From positions 67,772,211 to 67,836,210 of the forward strand of contig NC_080542.1 in NCBI RefSeq assembly GCF_028640845.1: DNA of 64,000 nucleotides, given 5' to 3'. This document shows positions 45,898 through 55,629 of the stretch, piece after piece. Source of the stretch: Ahaetulla prasina. Lineage: Eukaryota > Chordata > Lepidosauria > Squamata > Colubridae. The position numbers and the translations under genes are program-made. Under the pieces are notes generated by a model. The model had not been told where the DNA came from. It did not search any database and saw only the letters and a list, made by a program, of their open reading frames with translations. Within the stretch, counting starts at the first letter, position 1; each line of letters starts with the position of its first letter.

Positions 45898-46274
45898 TCA
45901 CCCTTTGCTCTTGTGGCTCCTCAGCAATGAAGCCTCTTGGATCACCACGCCTTCTTGGATCTCTTGAAGTTTTTCTATCACTTCTATTTCAACTTTCAAA
46001 ACTGTAGAAAGAAAATCCTTTGCCTTTAAAACAGTGTCAATTCTATATCTCCTTCCTTGATAAAATACTGTCAGACCAACTGGCACCTCCCATCTGAATT
46101 GAACCTGGTGCTTTTTAAGTTCTTGTGTAAAAAAACAAATTCCTTCCTATCTCTTAACATCTTGGAAGAAATCTCTTTCAGGACCTTCAGCTCCTGTTCA
46201 CCAATTTTCAAAGTTGTCTGATATGCAACTTGCAAAATCTGATTTCTCATAGTTCTTTTCACAAAATAAACCAC
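45898..46274 (-). pseudogene. L1 ORF1 C-terminal part
   Basis: Two frames: QILQVAYQTTLKIGEQELKV with RDRKEFVFLHKNLKSTRFNS, then PVGLTVFYQGRRYRIDTVLK with AKDFLSTVLKVEIEVIEKLQ. This matches the C-terminal domain of squamate L1 ORF1. It precedes ORF2 by about 160 bp. It is 5' truncated at about 46317. Confidence 0.8.
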
Positions 46275-46501
46275 AATGTCCCGAAGAAGCTTTCTCTGTC
46301 TTGCGATCCAAGAAAGGAAGGAATCTTTATTTTTTAAATATTTTAATTTAAAATATTTAATTTTAAAGTATTACTTTTGTTTTTCCTTTTTGGTGTTTTT
46401 TATTTAATAACACAAACATACGTCTGTTTAGTAAATTAAATTAAATAAGTAAAGTAAAATAAAATAAAATAAATTAATCTACAGTAAGTTTTGGAACCTA
46501 A

Positions 46502-46712
46502 ATAGCAATAGCTCTTAGACTTATATATTGCTCTACAGTGCTTTACTCTCTAAGTACTTTACAGACTTCAGCATACTGCCCCCAACAATTTGGGTCTTCA
46601 TTTTATGGAAGGCTGAGTCAACCTCGAGCCTAGTGGGACTTGAACTGCCAAATTGCAGGCAACCAGCAGTCAGCAGTAGTACTGCACTCTAACTAATGCA
46701 CCACCGAGGCTC
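46502..46712 (-). mobile_element. Second tRNA-derived SINE family, minus strand
   Basis: On the minus strand: an A-box-like TGGTGCATTAGTTAGAGTGC, a B-box-like GGCAGTTCAAGTCCCAC, a body shared with the first SINE family (GGTTGACTCAGCCTTCCA and CAAATTGTTGGGGGCAGTAT), and a different 3' end (GCAATATATAAGTCTAAG). The shared body with a different head and tail indicates a related SINE subfamily. Confidence 0.75.
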
Positions 46713-46715
46713 CTA

Positions 46716-48244
46716 AAGGTTGCTAGTTGTCCTTGGCAGTAAATACTTACTTCCTTTACTTTAAGTGAAGTGTAGATTAAAAAGGGTCAAGGTAGATCAG
46801 GGAAATGGAAGACAGCAAATACTTAGATTTATTCTTTCCCAGTGCAATAATTAATGTTCTCACCCATCCAAATCGACATTAAGAAAAAGTTTGAATACAC
46901 TTCTGATGATGAGTAGCCTTGTTTTTTTAGCTGATTTAGAAATGCTGAACTAGTGCTGACTATTACTGCATTTTAATATAAAGCAGTATTACTGAATAAG
47001 ATAATCATTTTGCAAAAAATTGCCATTAAAGCATTATATGTTCAAAATGAGCCTTATCTTTTATCTTTATCTTTTACTGAAAATCTCTGCAATGATTTAC
47101 AGTTACCATATGACCTGATAATCTATTATGAGCATTAATCCAAATCCAAGTCATAGGATAATAGTACAAAAATAATTAAAACAACACAAATAATCATTTG
47201 AATTGTGCAAACTATGTAATCCTTGCGAATCTGTGGTTTTGTTTTTCATCGCTGAAATCATGCTGGTCTTTAATCATGATAATTACATGGGGCACTTGAA
47301 GGTCACAAAAGGTTTAAGCTTTAACTGTTTGGTGAAGAAACAACAACACTTAAACATCATTTTTTTAATTGAAACTGGACAATTATTTTCTGCATACATA
47401 TATTGTGCAAGGATTTTATCTCTACCTTGCATGTATTCTGCTTTACTTTTGAAAAACAATGCAAAAGACTTTAATTATATGCACATATATATTCAACCAC
47501 CTATATATACTTCAAGGTAAGTACTATGCAAGTATCAATAATATGAGTATGGAGTTTTTATTCAGTGTAAACATAAAACCAGATCACCCTGCAAGTAAAT
47601 TAATTCTAGGAAAATGTTTGAAATAGCAGTTTAAACCATTGTCTCTTATACTAACTGAAGTTAGTATAACTTTTTTACTGAAAAAATGAACAACATTATC
47701 TACCCTTACTATAGCACTTCAGAAATATCTCAATAACTTTGCAAGGTAGGAAAGCATTGTTATTTGCATAACATAAATGGGAGCTGAGGCTGGGATAGAA
47801 GGACTGGTATTAATTTTAAATATGGCAAATCAGGATTTATAGCCCTTAGCTAATAAGATACAAGTTCTCTAATGTATCTAATATTAAAAAACTGATCAAT
47901 AACCACTCCTTCTAGGAAATTAACAACTGCCATTAGCAACTGTATTGTACAATACAAAGAGTACATTATATTTTGGGGCACAATGTATTCATACATTATT
48001 GACTCAAGATTATTAACATTCAGACAATCTTTAAAGATAAAGAAAAAGTTTGTGTGAAGTTAACTATGTTTTTTAAAATGCTAATGTTAAAATGTTAATC
48101 ATAAGGTTTAAGGCTTAAGTGGACAACATCAATCATACTGAAGTCAAGAAAATGGTTAGAAGTGAATATATATCAAGAGTGTGAATTTTTTTAAAAGTAA
48201 TAGTAATGCCATCAAGTTAATTAACACCTGAATGATTCCACAGC
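46716..48244. other. Unrecognised AT-rich DNA
   Basis: About 1.5 kb without supported genes or repeats. A perfect 10-bp hairpin lies at 47646-47669. Confidence 0.55.
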
Positions 48245-49430
48245 TGGAAGAGTGGACTGGACTGAAGCAGAACTAAAAGCCCTGAATAGAAGGACCAAGA
48301 ACATAAAGACAATAAAACATACCCTTCATTCTTGCAGCAATGTGTTGTTGTTTTTTTGTTTACATTTATACCCCGCCCTTCTCCGAAGACTCAGGGCGGC
48401 TTACAATGTATAAGGCAATAGTCTCATTCTATTTGTATATTTTTTACAAAGTCAACTTATTGCCCCCCCAACAATCTGGGTCCTCATTTTACCTACCTTA
48501 TAAAGGGTGGAAGGCTGAGTCAACCTTGGGCCGGGCTCGAACCTGCAGTAATTGCGGGCTTTGTGTTCTAATAACAGGCTTCTCTATTGCCTGAGCTATC
48601 CCGGCTTGAGAGACTTTACTTACCAAGGAAAATAAGTGGACATTGAATGTTGCAAATACATCAGATGGTTGAAGAAGAAGAAAAAGGTGCACTGGAAGAA
48701 TATTTGAAGGAAAGTGAAGAAGATTCACTGAAGCTTGTATACCAGGAAGACTTACTACTGAAGAGTCTAAACTGGTCTACAAGAAAGAACAAATGAAGAA
48801 AAAAAAGACATAGGAAGACAAAGTATTACAAAGTATTATATTTAATACAGTACATTAAAAATGGCACACAAAGCAAATGATAATAAGATCTACCAATGGC
48901 TAAGAGCAGGAAAATTGAAGAAAGAAACTGGGGAATTCTGGCTGCAGAAAACAAACTTTGCAGCCAACTTTTAAAGACCATTTAAAAACAAATGAAGAAA
49001 GCCAGAATCAAGAAGATAGCAACTGGTAGTAACAACCACTTATGCAAAGAAGTTGAAGAAACATTGAACAATTTGACTAGTGTTGTAAGAAGATCACACA
49101 GACTAACTACTAACAACAGCATGACAAAATATCAACAATGTGCATGGAAAGATCTGAAAAAATACAATTTACCTGTAAGCAAGAACTGGTGGGCACTTAA
49201 AATAAATAGAAAATGAAAAAAAAATAAAGTCCTATGGGACATTAGAATTCAGACAGATAGTCATCTGCCACATAACACCCCACATTTAATGGTAGTCAAC
49301 AAGAAAAGCAAAAAAGTCTGCATAGTGAACTACATCCCACTGTCCATTTTTATAAAAGCAGCCACACAATTATTGAAATGCATATCTTCAGACCCACTAT
49401 TAAAACAAAAATACTATTTTTCTCATTAAA
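48245..49430 (+). pseudogene. Restriction-endonuclease-type LINE, second copy
   Basis: Read in pieces: RVDWTEAELKALNRRTKNIK, then after a SINE LERLYLPRK, EKGALEEYLKESEEDSLKLV with YQEDLLLKSL, a Cys-poor middle, then YNLPVSKNWWALKINRK, KVLWDIRIQTDSHLPHNTPH and LMVVNKKSKKVCIV. The NTPDLxVV...VDI pattern resembles the restriction-like endonuclease of R2/R4-type LINEs. Many stops show age. A second copy of the same group flanks the BovB at 22310-25245. Confidence 0.6.
48345..48606 (-). mobile_element. tRNA-derived SINE, minus strand
   Basis: Near full-length reverse copy of the first SINE family: T-run, L2-like tail, body and head (GATAGCTCAGGCAATAGAGA on the minus strand). It splits the restriction-endonuclease-type LINE between SCSN and LERLYLPRK. 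No clear target duplication was found. Confidence 0.87.
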
Positions 49431-50097
49431 ACTTTTATTCTTGGAACTTGAAGCTTACAAAAACAGCTGCATTTGGACTCTAGTCTAGATTATACTCACT
49501 TATCAATTCAATACTCAACTTCATTTACTTTCTGTACACAATGATGTAGAAATGACCCTTTTCTTGTCACCACAGTCACTTTTTAAAAATTATTCTTATA
49601 TCATCTACTCTGGCCACAAATGAGAAAAGAGTATCCTTCAGAAATTACTATTCCCTCTCTGTAATTTAAATTATGTTATAATCTTTTCTGATGCAACTAA
49701 ATCTCTTTTGTCTCCCGAGGGAAAAATGACAGCCTTCTGGATATCCAGAAGCAGAGTTTTCAAGGCAATCACGGGAAACAATGATACAATACAATTTTAT
49801 AAGAGAGAACAACTGTAGAAAGAAATGGCCTTTTACAGCTGCAAAACATATGGTATTCTGTTTTCCAGTTCCATGAAGAATGTTAGATCATTTTGCAGAA
49901 TATTTTTAAATATATTTTGCCTGCACATTGAGAGAACATTAAAGCATCCACCCAGTATGGCACACTTGAAACCTTCATTAATAAGAAAAACTGAAGTGAG
50001 AAAAACAGTATTTTGTGATGAGCAGTTGGATGAAAAAATAGGTCAACAAACCAGCCAAAAAAATTGTATATGCTAGGTGCTCACCTTAGACTTCATA
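49431..50097. other. No recognisable feature
   Basis: AT-rich DNA with no repeat or coding signal I can support. Confidence 0.5.
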
Positions 50098-50432
50098 AAT
50101 ATCAATACATCATTTTTTTTTTATTCAAAAAGTTTTACAAAAATTTTTTCCCCCTTTCCCCCCAACCCCTTTCCCTTCACAAACCCCCTCCCCCTCCCCC
50201 CCTGGCTTCCCGGAACAAACACAAGGTATAGTTAAAATAAAACAAACATATGCTAAAAAAAATTTTTCCCAAAACTATTATACCAATTCTCCCTCTCTAG
50301 CTCTGACTTCCTCCTTACATAACCAAATCCTTCAAAAAATTAACAATAAACAATAATAAAATATATAAATCAGTAGAACAAATTAATCCTAAAATATTTA
50401 AAACCAGCTAAAACGTAAAAATCCAATCCAAT

Positions 50433-51020
50433 TCAGAGAATATCTCCCTTATAGCTTCTATAACCATATAACCATATAATTCTTTCGGGGACACAAATAT
50501 TTTTGTCTATTAATATTTTAAAAAAACCTTGTTTCAAAAATAATACTATTGTCTCTTGCCATTTTTTTTGGTGCATTAATCTCTGTCTTTCCTTCGTTGC
50601 TCCTTTTAAAAAGTCAATCACAATATTTCCTAGTAATTCCTTATGTCCAAAAATCCAAAAATTACTGCCGTATATTCCATTAGTCCAAAAAGAGAACTCT
50701 TGGGAAACATTAAGCTTGTGAGTCTTTTCCATTTGAGGGACAATCTCCTGTAGCACAAATTCAGGCAGCTCATCCAAACTATTTAAAGAAAACTTCTTTA
50801 GATCACCTTGTTTCTTCACGATCAAATCTTCATATTTATCCACTTTTATTTGTATATCCTCCATTCCATTTTCCGAATAATTGCACTGGTTAATTTGCTC
50901 CAAACTCTCATCCAAAACGTCCCCATTTTTTATCAATTTGTATTTTTGAATAATTAAATACATTCTTTCTGTGTAGTCCTGTATAACGTCCCGAACCCAT
51001 TCTTCTGAAAGAACCTCCAT
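50433..51020 (-). CDS. 195-residue protein of unknown function in L1-mobilised unit
   Basis: Starts MEVLSEEWVRDVIQDYTERM at 51020, the first ATG of the frame, after TTTTGTT and followed by G. Ends YRSYKGDIL at 50433. No stop or shift interrupts it. The first 110 residues are acidic and helix-rich (NGMEDIQIKVDKYEDLIVKK). The rest is basic and aromatic (FSFWTNGIYGSNFWIFGHKE, then KKWQETIVLFLKQGFFKILI). I see no RNA-recognition motif, zinc knuckle, endonuclease or RT motif, and no signal peptide. It could be a divergent ORF1-type RNA-binding protein, or a captured coding sequence. No function is assigned. Confidence 0.6.
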   Translation of the reverse strand: MEVLSEEWVRDVIQDYTERMYLIIQKYKLIKNGDVLDESLEQINQCNYSENGMEDIQIKVDKYEDLIVKKQGDLKKFSLNSLDELPEFVLQEIVPQMEKTHKLNVSQEFSFWTNGIYGSNFWIFGHKELLGNIVIDFLKGATKERQRLMHQKKWQETIVLFLKQGFFKILIDKNICVPERIIWLYGYRSYKGDIL

Positions 51021-51572
51021 AACAAAATTCCTGCTGAGAATCCCCTTGTAACGTACTTAAACAGCGTAATATAATCCAACAGTCCACAGTCAAACACAAT
51101 AAGATAAAATCTCCATTCAGTTTCGATTCAACAGCAAAGCTCCCTTTGATGTATCGCTCTGCTTTCAGTTTCTCTAAAACGAAACTGAAGGGGGGGAGGA
51201 AGTCAGAAAATCAAAAATACTTGCAAACCAATAATTGCTCCTCACATTCGTTCCGCCTGCTTTTCGTATCCACAAAAAAAATCAATTGCTAGCAGAAGTG
51301 GACATCTTCCTCTTTTCCTGCTTTTTCAGGAGCGCAGAGAATACTGGAGGTGGGGGAGGGGTAAATAAGGGGATTCACCGTTCAGGACTTTGTATTACAA
51401 AAACAAAGCCCCTAGGGGAATCTACCCAATTCCTCCCCCTTGCTCTGTCTCTCTCTTTCAACCAGAGAGAGAAATGAAGCCGGGATCAGTTGTTAAATCC
51501 GGCTTTTACGGTATTCAATGCGGAGTGCCATAAATTGGCACCCAGCGAGAAAGATGGCGCCACCCAGAAGCC
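51021..51572 (-). promoter_or_regulatory. Leader of the L1-mobilised unit
   Basis: From the 5' end at 51572 the leader has a GC-rich start (GGCGCCATCTTTCTCGCTGG), a GA-rich purine tract (51425-51475 region) and two GAAACTGAA/CAGTTTC segments near 51110-51190 that can pair. It probably contains an internal promoter, as in L1, but no element is identifiable. Confidence 0.4.
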
Positions 51573-51588
51573 AATATCAATACATCAT

Positions 51589-51911
51589 TGATGGCTTCAA
51601 GAAGCTATTAATACAAATCAGATATTACTTAATTAAATTAATTAAATTAAAATTAAATTAAACTAAATTAATTAAAAAAATAGTTAAAATCCTGCATTAA
51701 TTGTTTAATTAATTAATATAAATTATTAGTCTAGAACATATAAAGATGTTGACAATCACCATCAAGATCACATCTTTAAGACAAACTAAAATTTTATTTA
51801 TTTACCTTCCTGTTTGAGGGAAATGGATGATACAGAAAAGTGAAAAATAAATAAATAAGTAAATAAAACATAATACATAAGAAAACCAAAGAATTATTGG
51901 GGAACCAAGAA
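51589..51911. other. AT-rich DNA with AATTAA runs
   Basis: Low-complexity AATTAAATTA sequence at 51630-51720. No gene. Confidence 0.6.
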
Positions 51912-52920
51912 AATCACATACTGTATTTTTCGGACTATAAGATGTGCCAGAGTATAAGACACACCCTAGTTTTGGAGGAGGAAAAAAAGAAAAAAGGTGA
52001 TTGGGGGTGGATCGGTCTTCTGGAATACCCCCAATCAGCTGTTCCCGGGGTGAACTTTAGAAGCAGGTTTGTTTTATTTATTTATTTATTTATAATTACA
52101 TTTCTATACCGCACCATCTCCTGAAGGACTCAGCCAATATTTAAAATACACATACCACTATAATATAAATATAATAAATAAACACTATTTAAAAACAATT
52201 AAAAACAAATATTTAGTGGCCGAATCACTAAAACGGTTAAAGACCGATTAAAACCCATTAAAATTTTGCTAAAATACATTCTTAGGCTAGTTCCGCTCGG
52301 TGAAATAATAAAGTCTTCAATTCATGTTTGAAGGCCCAGAGGTCGGGGAGTTGGCGTAACCCCGGAGATAGCTCGTTCCATAGGGCTGGTGCTGCCACAG
52401 AGAAGGCCCTCCCCCTGGGGGCCGCCAACCTACATTGTTTGGTCGATGGCACCCTGAGGAGGCCCACTCTGTGGGAGCGCACAGGTCATTGGGAGGCAAT
52501 CAGTGGCAGAAGGCGGTTTCGCAAATACCCCGGTCCTAAGCCATGGAGCGCTTTAAAGGTGGTAACCAGCACCTTGAATTGCACCCGGAAAGCTACCGGC
52601 AGCCAGTGCAGGCCGCGCAGGATGGGTGTTATATGGGAGAAACATGGTGCCCACTCTATCACCTGTGCAGCCGCATTCTGGACTAGCTGGAGCCTCCTGG
52701 TGCTCTTCAAGGGGAGCCCCATCGTTGGTTGTGAGCTTTGTGCCTTGCTTTTTTTCAGCCTCTGAAACCTCCATTTCAGAGGGGTTTTTTTCAACCTCTC
52801 AAATGGAGGTTTCAGAGGCTTTTTTCAGCCTTTGAAACCTCTGTTTCAGAGGCTGGGTGGGGCTACATTCTGTTTATAAGACGCATCCAATTTTTCACCC
52901 TCTTTGAAGTAAATCAATAT
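51912..52920. mobile_element. Non-autonomous DNA transposon, interrupted by L2
   Basis: The left part (TTTTTCGGACTATAAGATGT, then AGTATAAGACACACCCTAG) and right part (TTTATAAGACGCATCCAATT, then TTTCACCCTCTTT) share the TATAAGAYRCAYCC phrase of a known type of vertebrate DNA transposon. The L2 at 52073-52735 interrupts it. A perfect 20-bp inverted repeat lies at 52757-52776 and 52801-52820. Terminal repeats and target duplication were not resolved. Confidence 0.5.
52073..52735 (-). pseudogene. L2 LINE 3' end with C-terminal coding region, minus strand
   Basis: Minus strand reads MGLPLKSTRRLQLVQNAAAQ, ITPILRGLHWLPVAFRVQFK, FKALHGLGPGYLRNRLLPLI, then in another frame RAFSVAAPALWNELSPGLRQ and LKTLLFHRAELA, the L2 C-terminus. 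The 3' end has the CTGAGTCCTTCAGGAGATGG phrase and TAAA tail. One frameshift is near 52485. It lies inside the DNA transposon and is inverted relative to the next L2. Confidence 0.88.
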
Positions 52921-52947
52921 TTATTTTTATTTATTTATTTTTTTTAT

Positions 52948-53527
52948 GATAGAGGGAGCACCGTGTTGCTCCCATATAACACCCATCCTGCGCGGTCTAC
53001 ACTGGCTACCGGTAGCCTTCCGGGTGCAATTCAAGGTTTTGGTTACCATCTTTAAAGCGCTCCATGGTTTAGGACCGGGATATCTTCGAGACCGCCTTCT
53101 GCCGCCGATTGCCTCCCAACGACCCGTGCGCTCCCACAGAGTGGGCCTCCTCAGGGTGCCGTCGACCAAACAATGTAGGTTGGCGACCCCCAGGGGGAGG
53201 GCTTTCTCTGTGGCGGCACCAGCCCTGTGGAACGAGCTTCCTCCAGGATTACGACAACTCCCCGACCTCCAGACCTTCAGATGTGAACTGAAGACTTTAT
53301 TATTTCAGCGCGCTGGACTAGCCTAAGAATAAAATGTTTTAGCTAAATTTTAATGGGGTTTTTAACTGGTTTTTACCGTTTTTAGTGATTTGGCTATGAT
53401 AATATTTAGTTTTAATTGGGTTTTTAATGCTTATTTATTATATTGTCTTTTAATATGCCTGTGAACCGCCCTGAGTCCTACGGGAGATGGTGCGGTATAA
53501 AAGTATGATTAATAAATAAATAAATAA
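52948..53527 (+). pseudogene. L2 LINE 3' end, plus strand
   Basis: One open frame: VIEGAPCCSHITPILRGLHW, LPVAFRVQFKVLVTIFKALH, RAFSVAAPALWNELPPGLRQ, ending LKTLLFQRAGLA, then the 3' UTR with GAACCGCCCTGAGTCCTACG and the TAAA tail at 53505-53527. The frame is intact over 126 codons, though 5' truncated. It faces away from the L2 at 52073-52735. Confidence 0.9.
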
Positions 53528-53872
53528 TTTATTTATTTATTTTGTCACAACAGTATATATAAGCATAAGCATGAAAGTAACTATATAATATATAAGCATA
53601 TATATATATAAGCATAAGCATGCAATAACTATATTAATTGGATATAATGAAAAGAAACAATAGGACAGGAACGGTAGGCACATTTGTGCTCTTATGCACG
53701 CCCCTTACGGACCTCTTAGGAATGGGGTGAGGTCAATAGTAGACAGCTTTTGGTTAAAGCTTTGGGGATTTTGAGAAGAGACCACAGAGTCAGGTAGTGT
53801 GTTCCAAGCATTAACAACTCTGTTACAGAAGTCATATTTTCTGCAATCAAGATTGAAGCGGTTAACATTAAG

Positions 53873-54547
53873 ACTATTACTGCAATGCTCTCTACATGGG
53901 GCTCCCCTTGAAGGGCATCCGGAGACTGCAGTTAGTCCAGAATGCGGCTGCGCGGGTGATAGAAGGAGCCCCTCGTGGCTCCCGGGTGACACCTATCCTG
54001 CGCAGACTGCACTGGCTACCTGTGGCCTTCCGGGTGCGCTTCAAGGTGTTGGTGATCACCTTTAAAGCGCTCCATGGCATAGGGCCGGGCTATTTACGGG
54101 ACCGCCTTCTGCTACCGAATACCTCTCACCGACCCATGCGCTCTCACAGAGGGGGACTCCTCAGGGTGCCGTCAGCTAGGCAGTGTCGTCTGGCGACACC
54201 CAGGGGAAGGGCCTTCTCTGCGGGGGCTCCCGCCCTCTGGAACGAGCTCCCCCCAGGACTTCGCCAACTCTCGGACCTTAGAACCTTCCGTCGTGAACTT
54301 AAAACACACTTATTCAGGTGCGCAGGACTGGATTAGATTTTTTAGCTTTTAAATTTTAAATTTTAAACTTTATACTGATTTTAATTGGTTTTATTATTTT
54401 TAGTTCAATTGGCCGGCTAAATATTTCATTTTAAAATTATTTTAAATTCATTGTCTATCTATGTATTTTAATATGGCTGTACACTGCCCTGAGTCCTTCG
54501 GGAGAAGGGCGGTCTAGAAATTTGATTAATAAATAAATAAATAAATA
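53873..54547 (+). pseudogene. L2 LINE 3' end with 9-bp target duplication
   Basis: AACATTAAG occurs at 53864-53872 and 54548-54556. The open frame (MGLPLKGIRRLQLVQNAAAR, THLFRCAGLD at the end) covers the L2 C-terminus, with GC-rich, CpG-rich coding sequence unlike its neighbours. The tail has CTGCCCTGAGTCCTTCGGGA and TAAA units. Inserted into a LINE of opposite orientation. Confidence 0.92.
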
Positions 54548-54559
54548 AACATTAAGTTT

Positions 54560-55629
54560 AAATCTATTGTTTGCTCTTGTATTGTTGTGATTGAAGCTGA
54601 AGTAGTCTTTAACAGGAAGGACATTGCAATAGATGATTCTATGAGTTAAACACAGGTCCTGTCGAAGGCGGTGGAGTTCTAAGTTTTATAAACCCAAGAT
54701 TTCAAGTCTGGTGGCATAAGGTATTTTGTTGTATTCAGAGCAGTGGAGAACTCTTCTTGTAAAATATTTCTGGACACAGTCAATTATATTGATGTCTGAA
54801 ATGTGGTATGGGTTCCAGACAGGCGAGCAAGAATTGATCTAGCAAATGTTTTATAAGCTCTGGTAAGTAGTGTTGTGTTTCTGGAGAAGAAGCTACGTAA
54901 GATTAGGTTTACAACTCTTAAAGCCTTTTTTGCGATGTAGTTGCACTGGGCTTTGGCACTTAGATCATTGGATATGAAAATTCCAAGGTCTTTGACAGGG
55001 TGGGGGTCATCTGTAAAGTAATGTCCATTGAGTTTGCATTTAATGTTTGGATTCTTTTTTCCAATGTGTAAGACAGAGCATTTGCTGGTTGAGATTTGGA
55101 GTTGCCAAGTTTTTGACCATTCTGACACAAAGTCAAAGTCTTTTTGAAGGGTAGCTGTATTGTTGGTAGTGTTAAATAGTTTGACATCATCAGCGAAAAG
55201 AACACAATTACTTTTAATATGGTCATAGAGATCATTAATGTATAATATGAAGAGTGTTGGTCCAAGAATACTGCCTTGGGGAATGCCGCTATCGACAGGA
55301 ACAGGATTTGATAGGGCACTGCCTATTTTGACCACTTTTTGTCTGTTTGACAGGAAAGCTGTTATCCAATTGTGGAGGGGTCCGGAGATGCCGTAGGATT
55401 TTAATTTTAGGAGAAGTTTGTCATGTACCACTGAGTCAAAAGCTTTACAGAAGTCTATGTAAATTGCATCTATTGTTTTGCTTTGATCAAGATTTGTAGT
55501 CCATATGTTTTTGCAGTGAAGAAGTTGTAAGTTACATGATATTTTTTTTCTGAAACCAAATTGTTTATTAGAGAGTAGATTGTTTGTTTCTAGGTAGAGG
55601 ATAATGGATTGGTTGATGATAGATTCCAT
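54560..55629 (-). pseudogene. CR1/L2-group LINE reverse transcriptase, long frame
   Basis: 281-codon frame: MESIINQSIILYLETNNLLS, FCKAFDSVVHDKLLLKLKSY, SGIPQGSILGPTLFILYIND, catalytic CVLFADDVKLFNTTNNTATL, DPHPVKDLGIFISNDLSAKA and LTRAYKTFARSILA. A deletion near 54825 then shifts the frame; the C-terminus (ERVQKYFTRRVLHCSEYNK type) continues to about 54560 and resumes left of the L2. All palm motifs A to D are visible, so it is the best RT of its group in the window. Confidence 0.92.

Larger units (their letters stand above)
42966..46317 (-). mobile_element. L1 copy lacking its RT domain
   Basis: The flanks AAGGAAACTTTATTTT (42950-42965) and AAGGAATCTTTATTTT (46318-46333) match at 15 of 16 bases, a likely target duplication. 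On the minus strand the order is ORF1 C-terminus, ORF2 endonuclease, then a jump at about 44342-44360 to the post-RT region and the C-rich 3' UTR (43005-43065). The RT domain is missing, so about 1.3-1.5 kb is probably deleted. 5' truncated in ORF1. Confidence 0.88.
50114..51572 (-). mobile_element. Compact L1-mobilised unit with its own ORF
   Basis: AATATCAATACATCAT occurs at 50098-50113 and at 51573-51588, a 16-bp target duplication, so the 1459-bp unit is complete. On the minus strand it begins GGCTTCTGGGTGGCGCCATC, close to L1 5' ends here (CTTCYGG). A leader of about 550 bp, an intact 195-codon ORF and a C-rich 3' UTR with A-tail follow. The last 150 bp closely match the L1 3' UTR at 17888-18040. 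No ORF1 or ORF2 domain that I recognise is present. It probably moved by borrowing L1 proteins. Confidence 0.85.

Noticed and set aside
50433..51020. Host gene exon
   Set aside because: The frame lies inside a retrotransposed unit bounded by a 16-bp target duplication and an L1 3' UTR, so it is part of a mobile element even if its origin is unknown.
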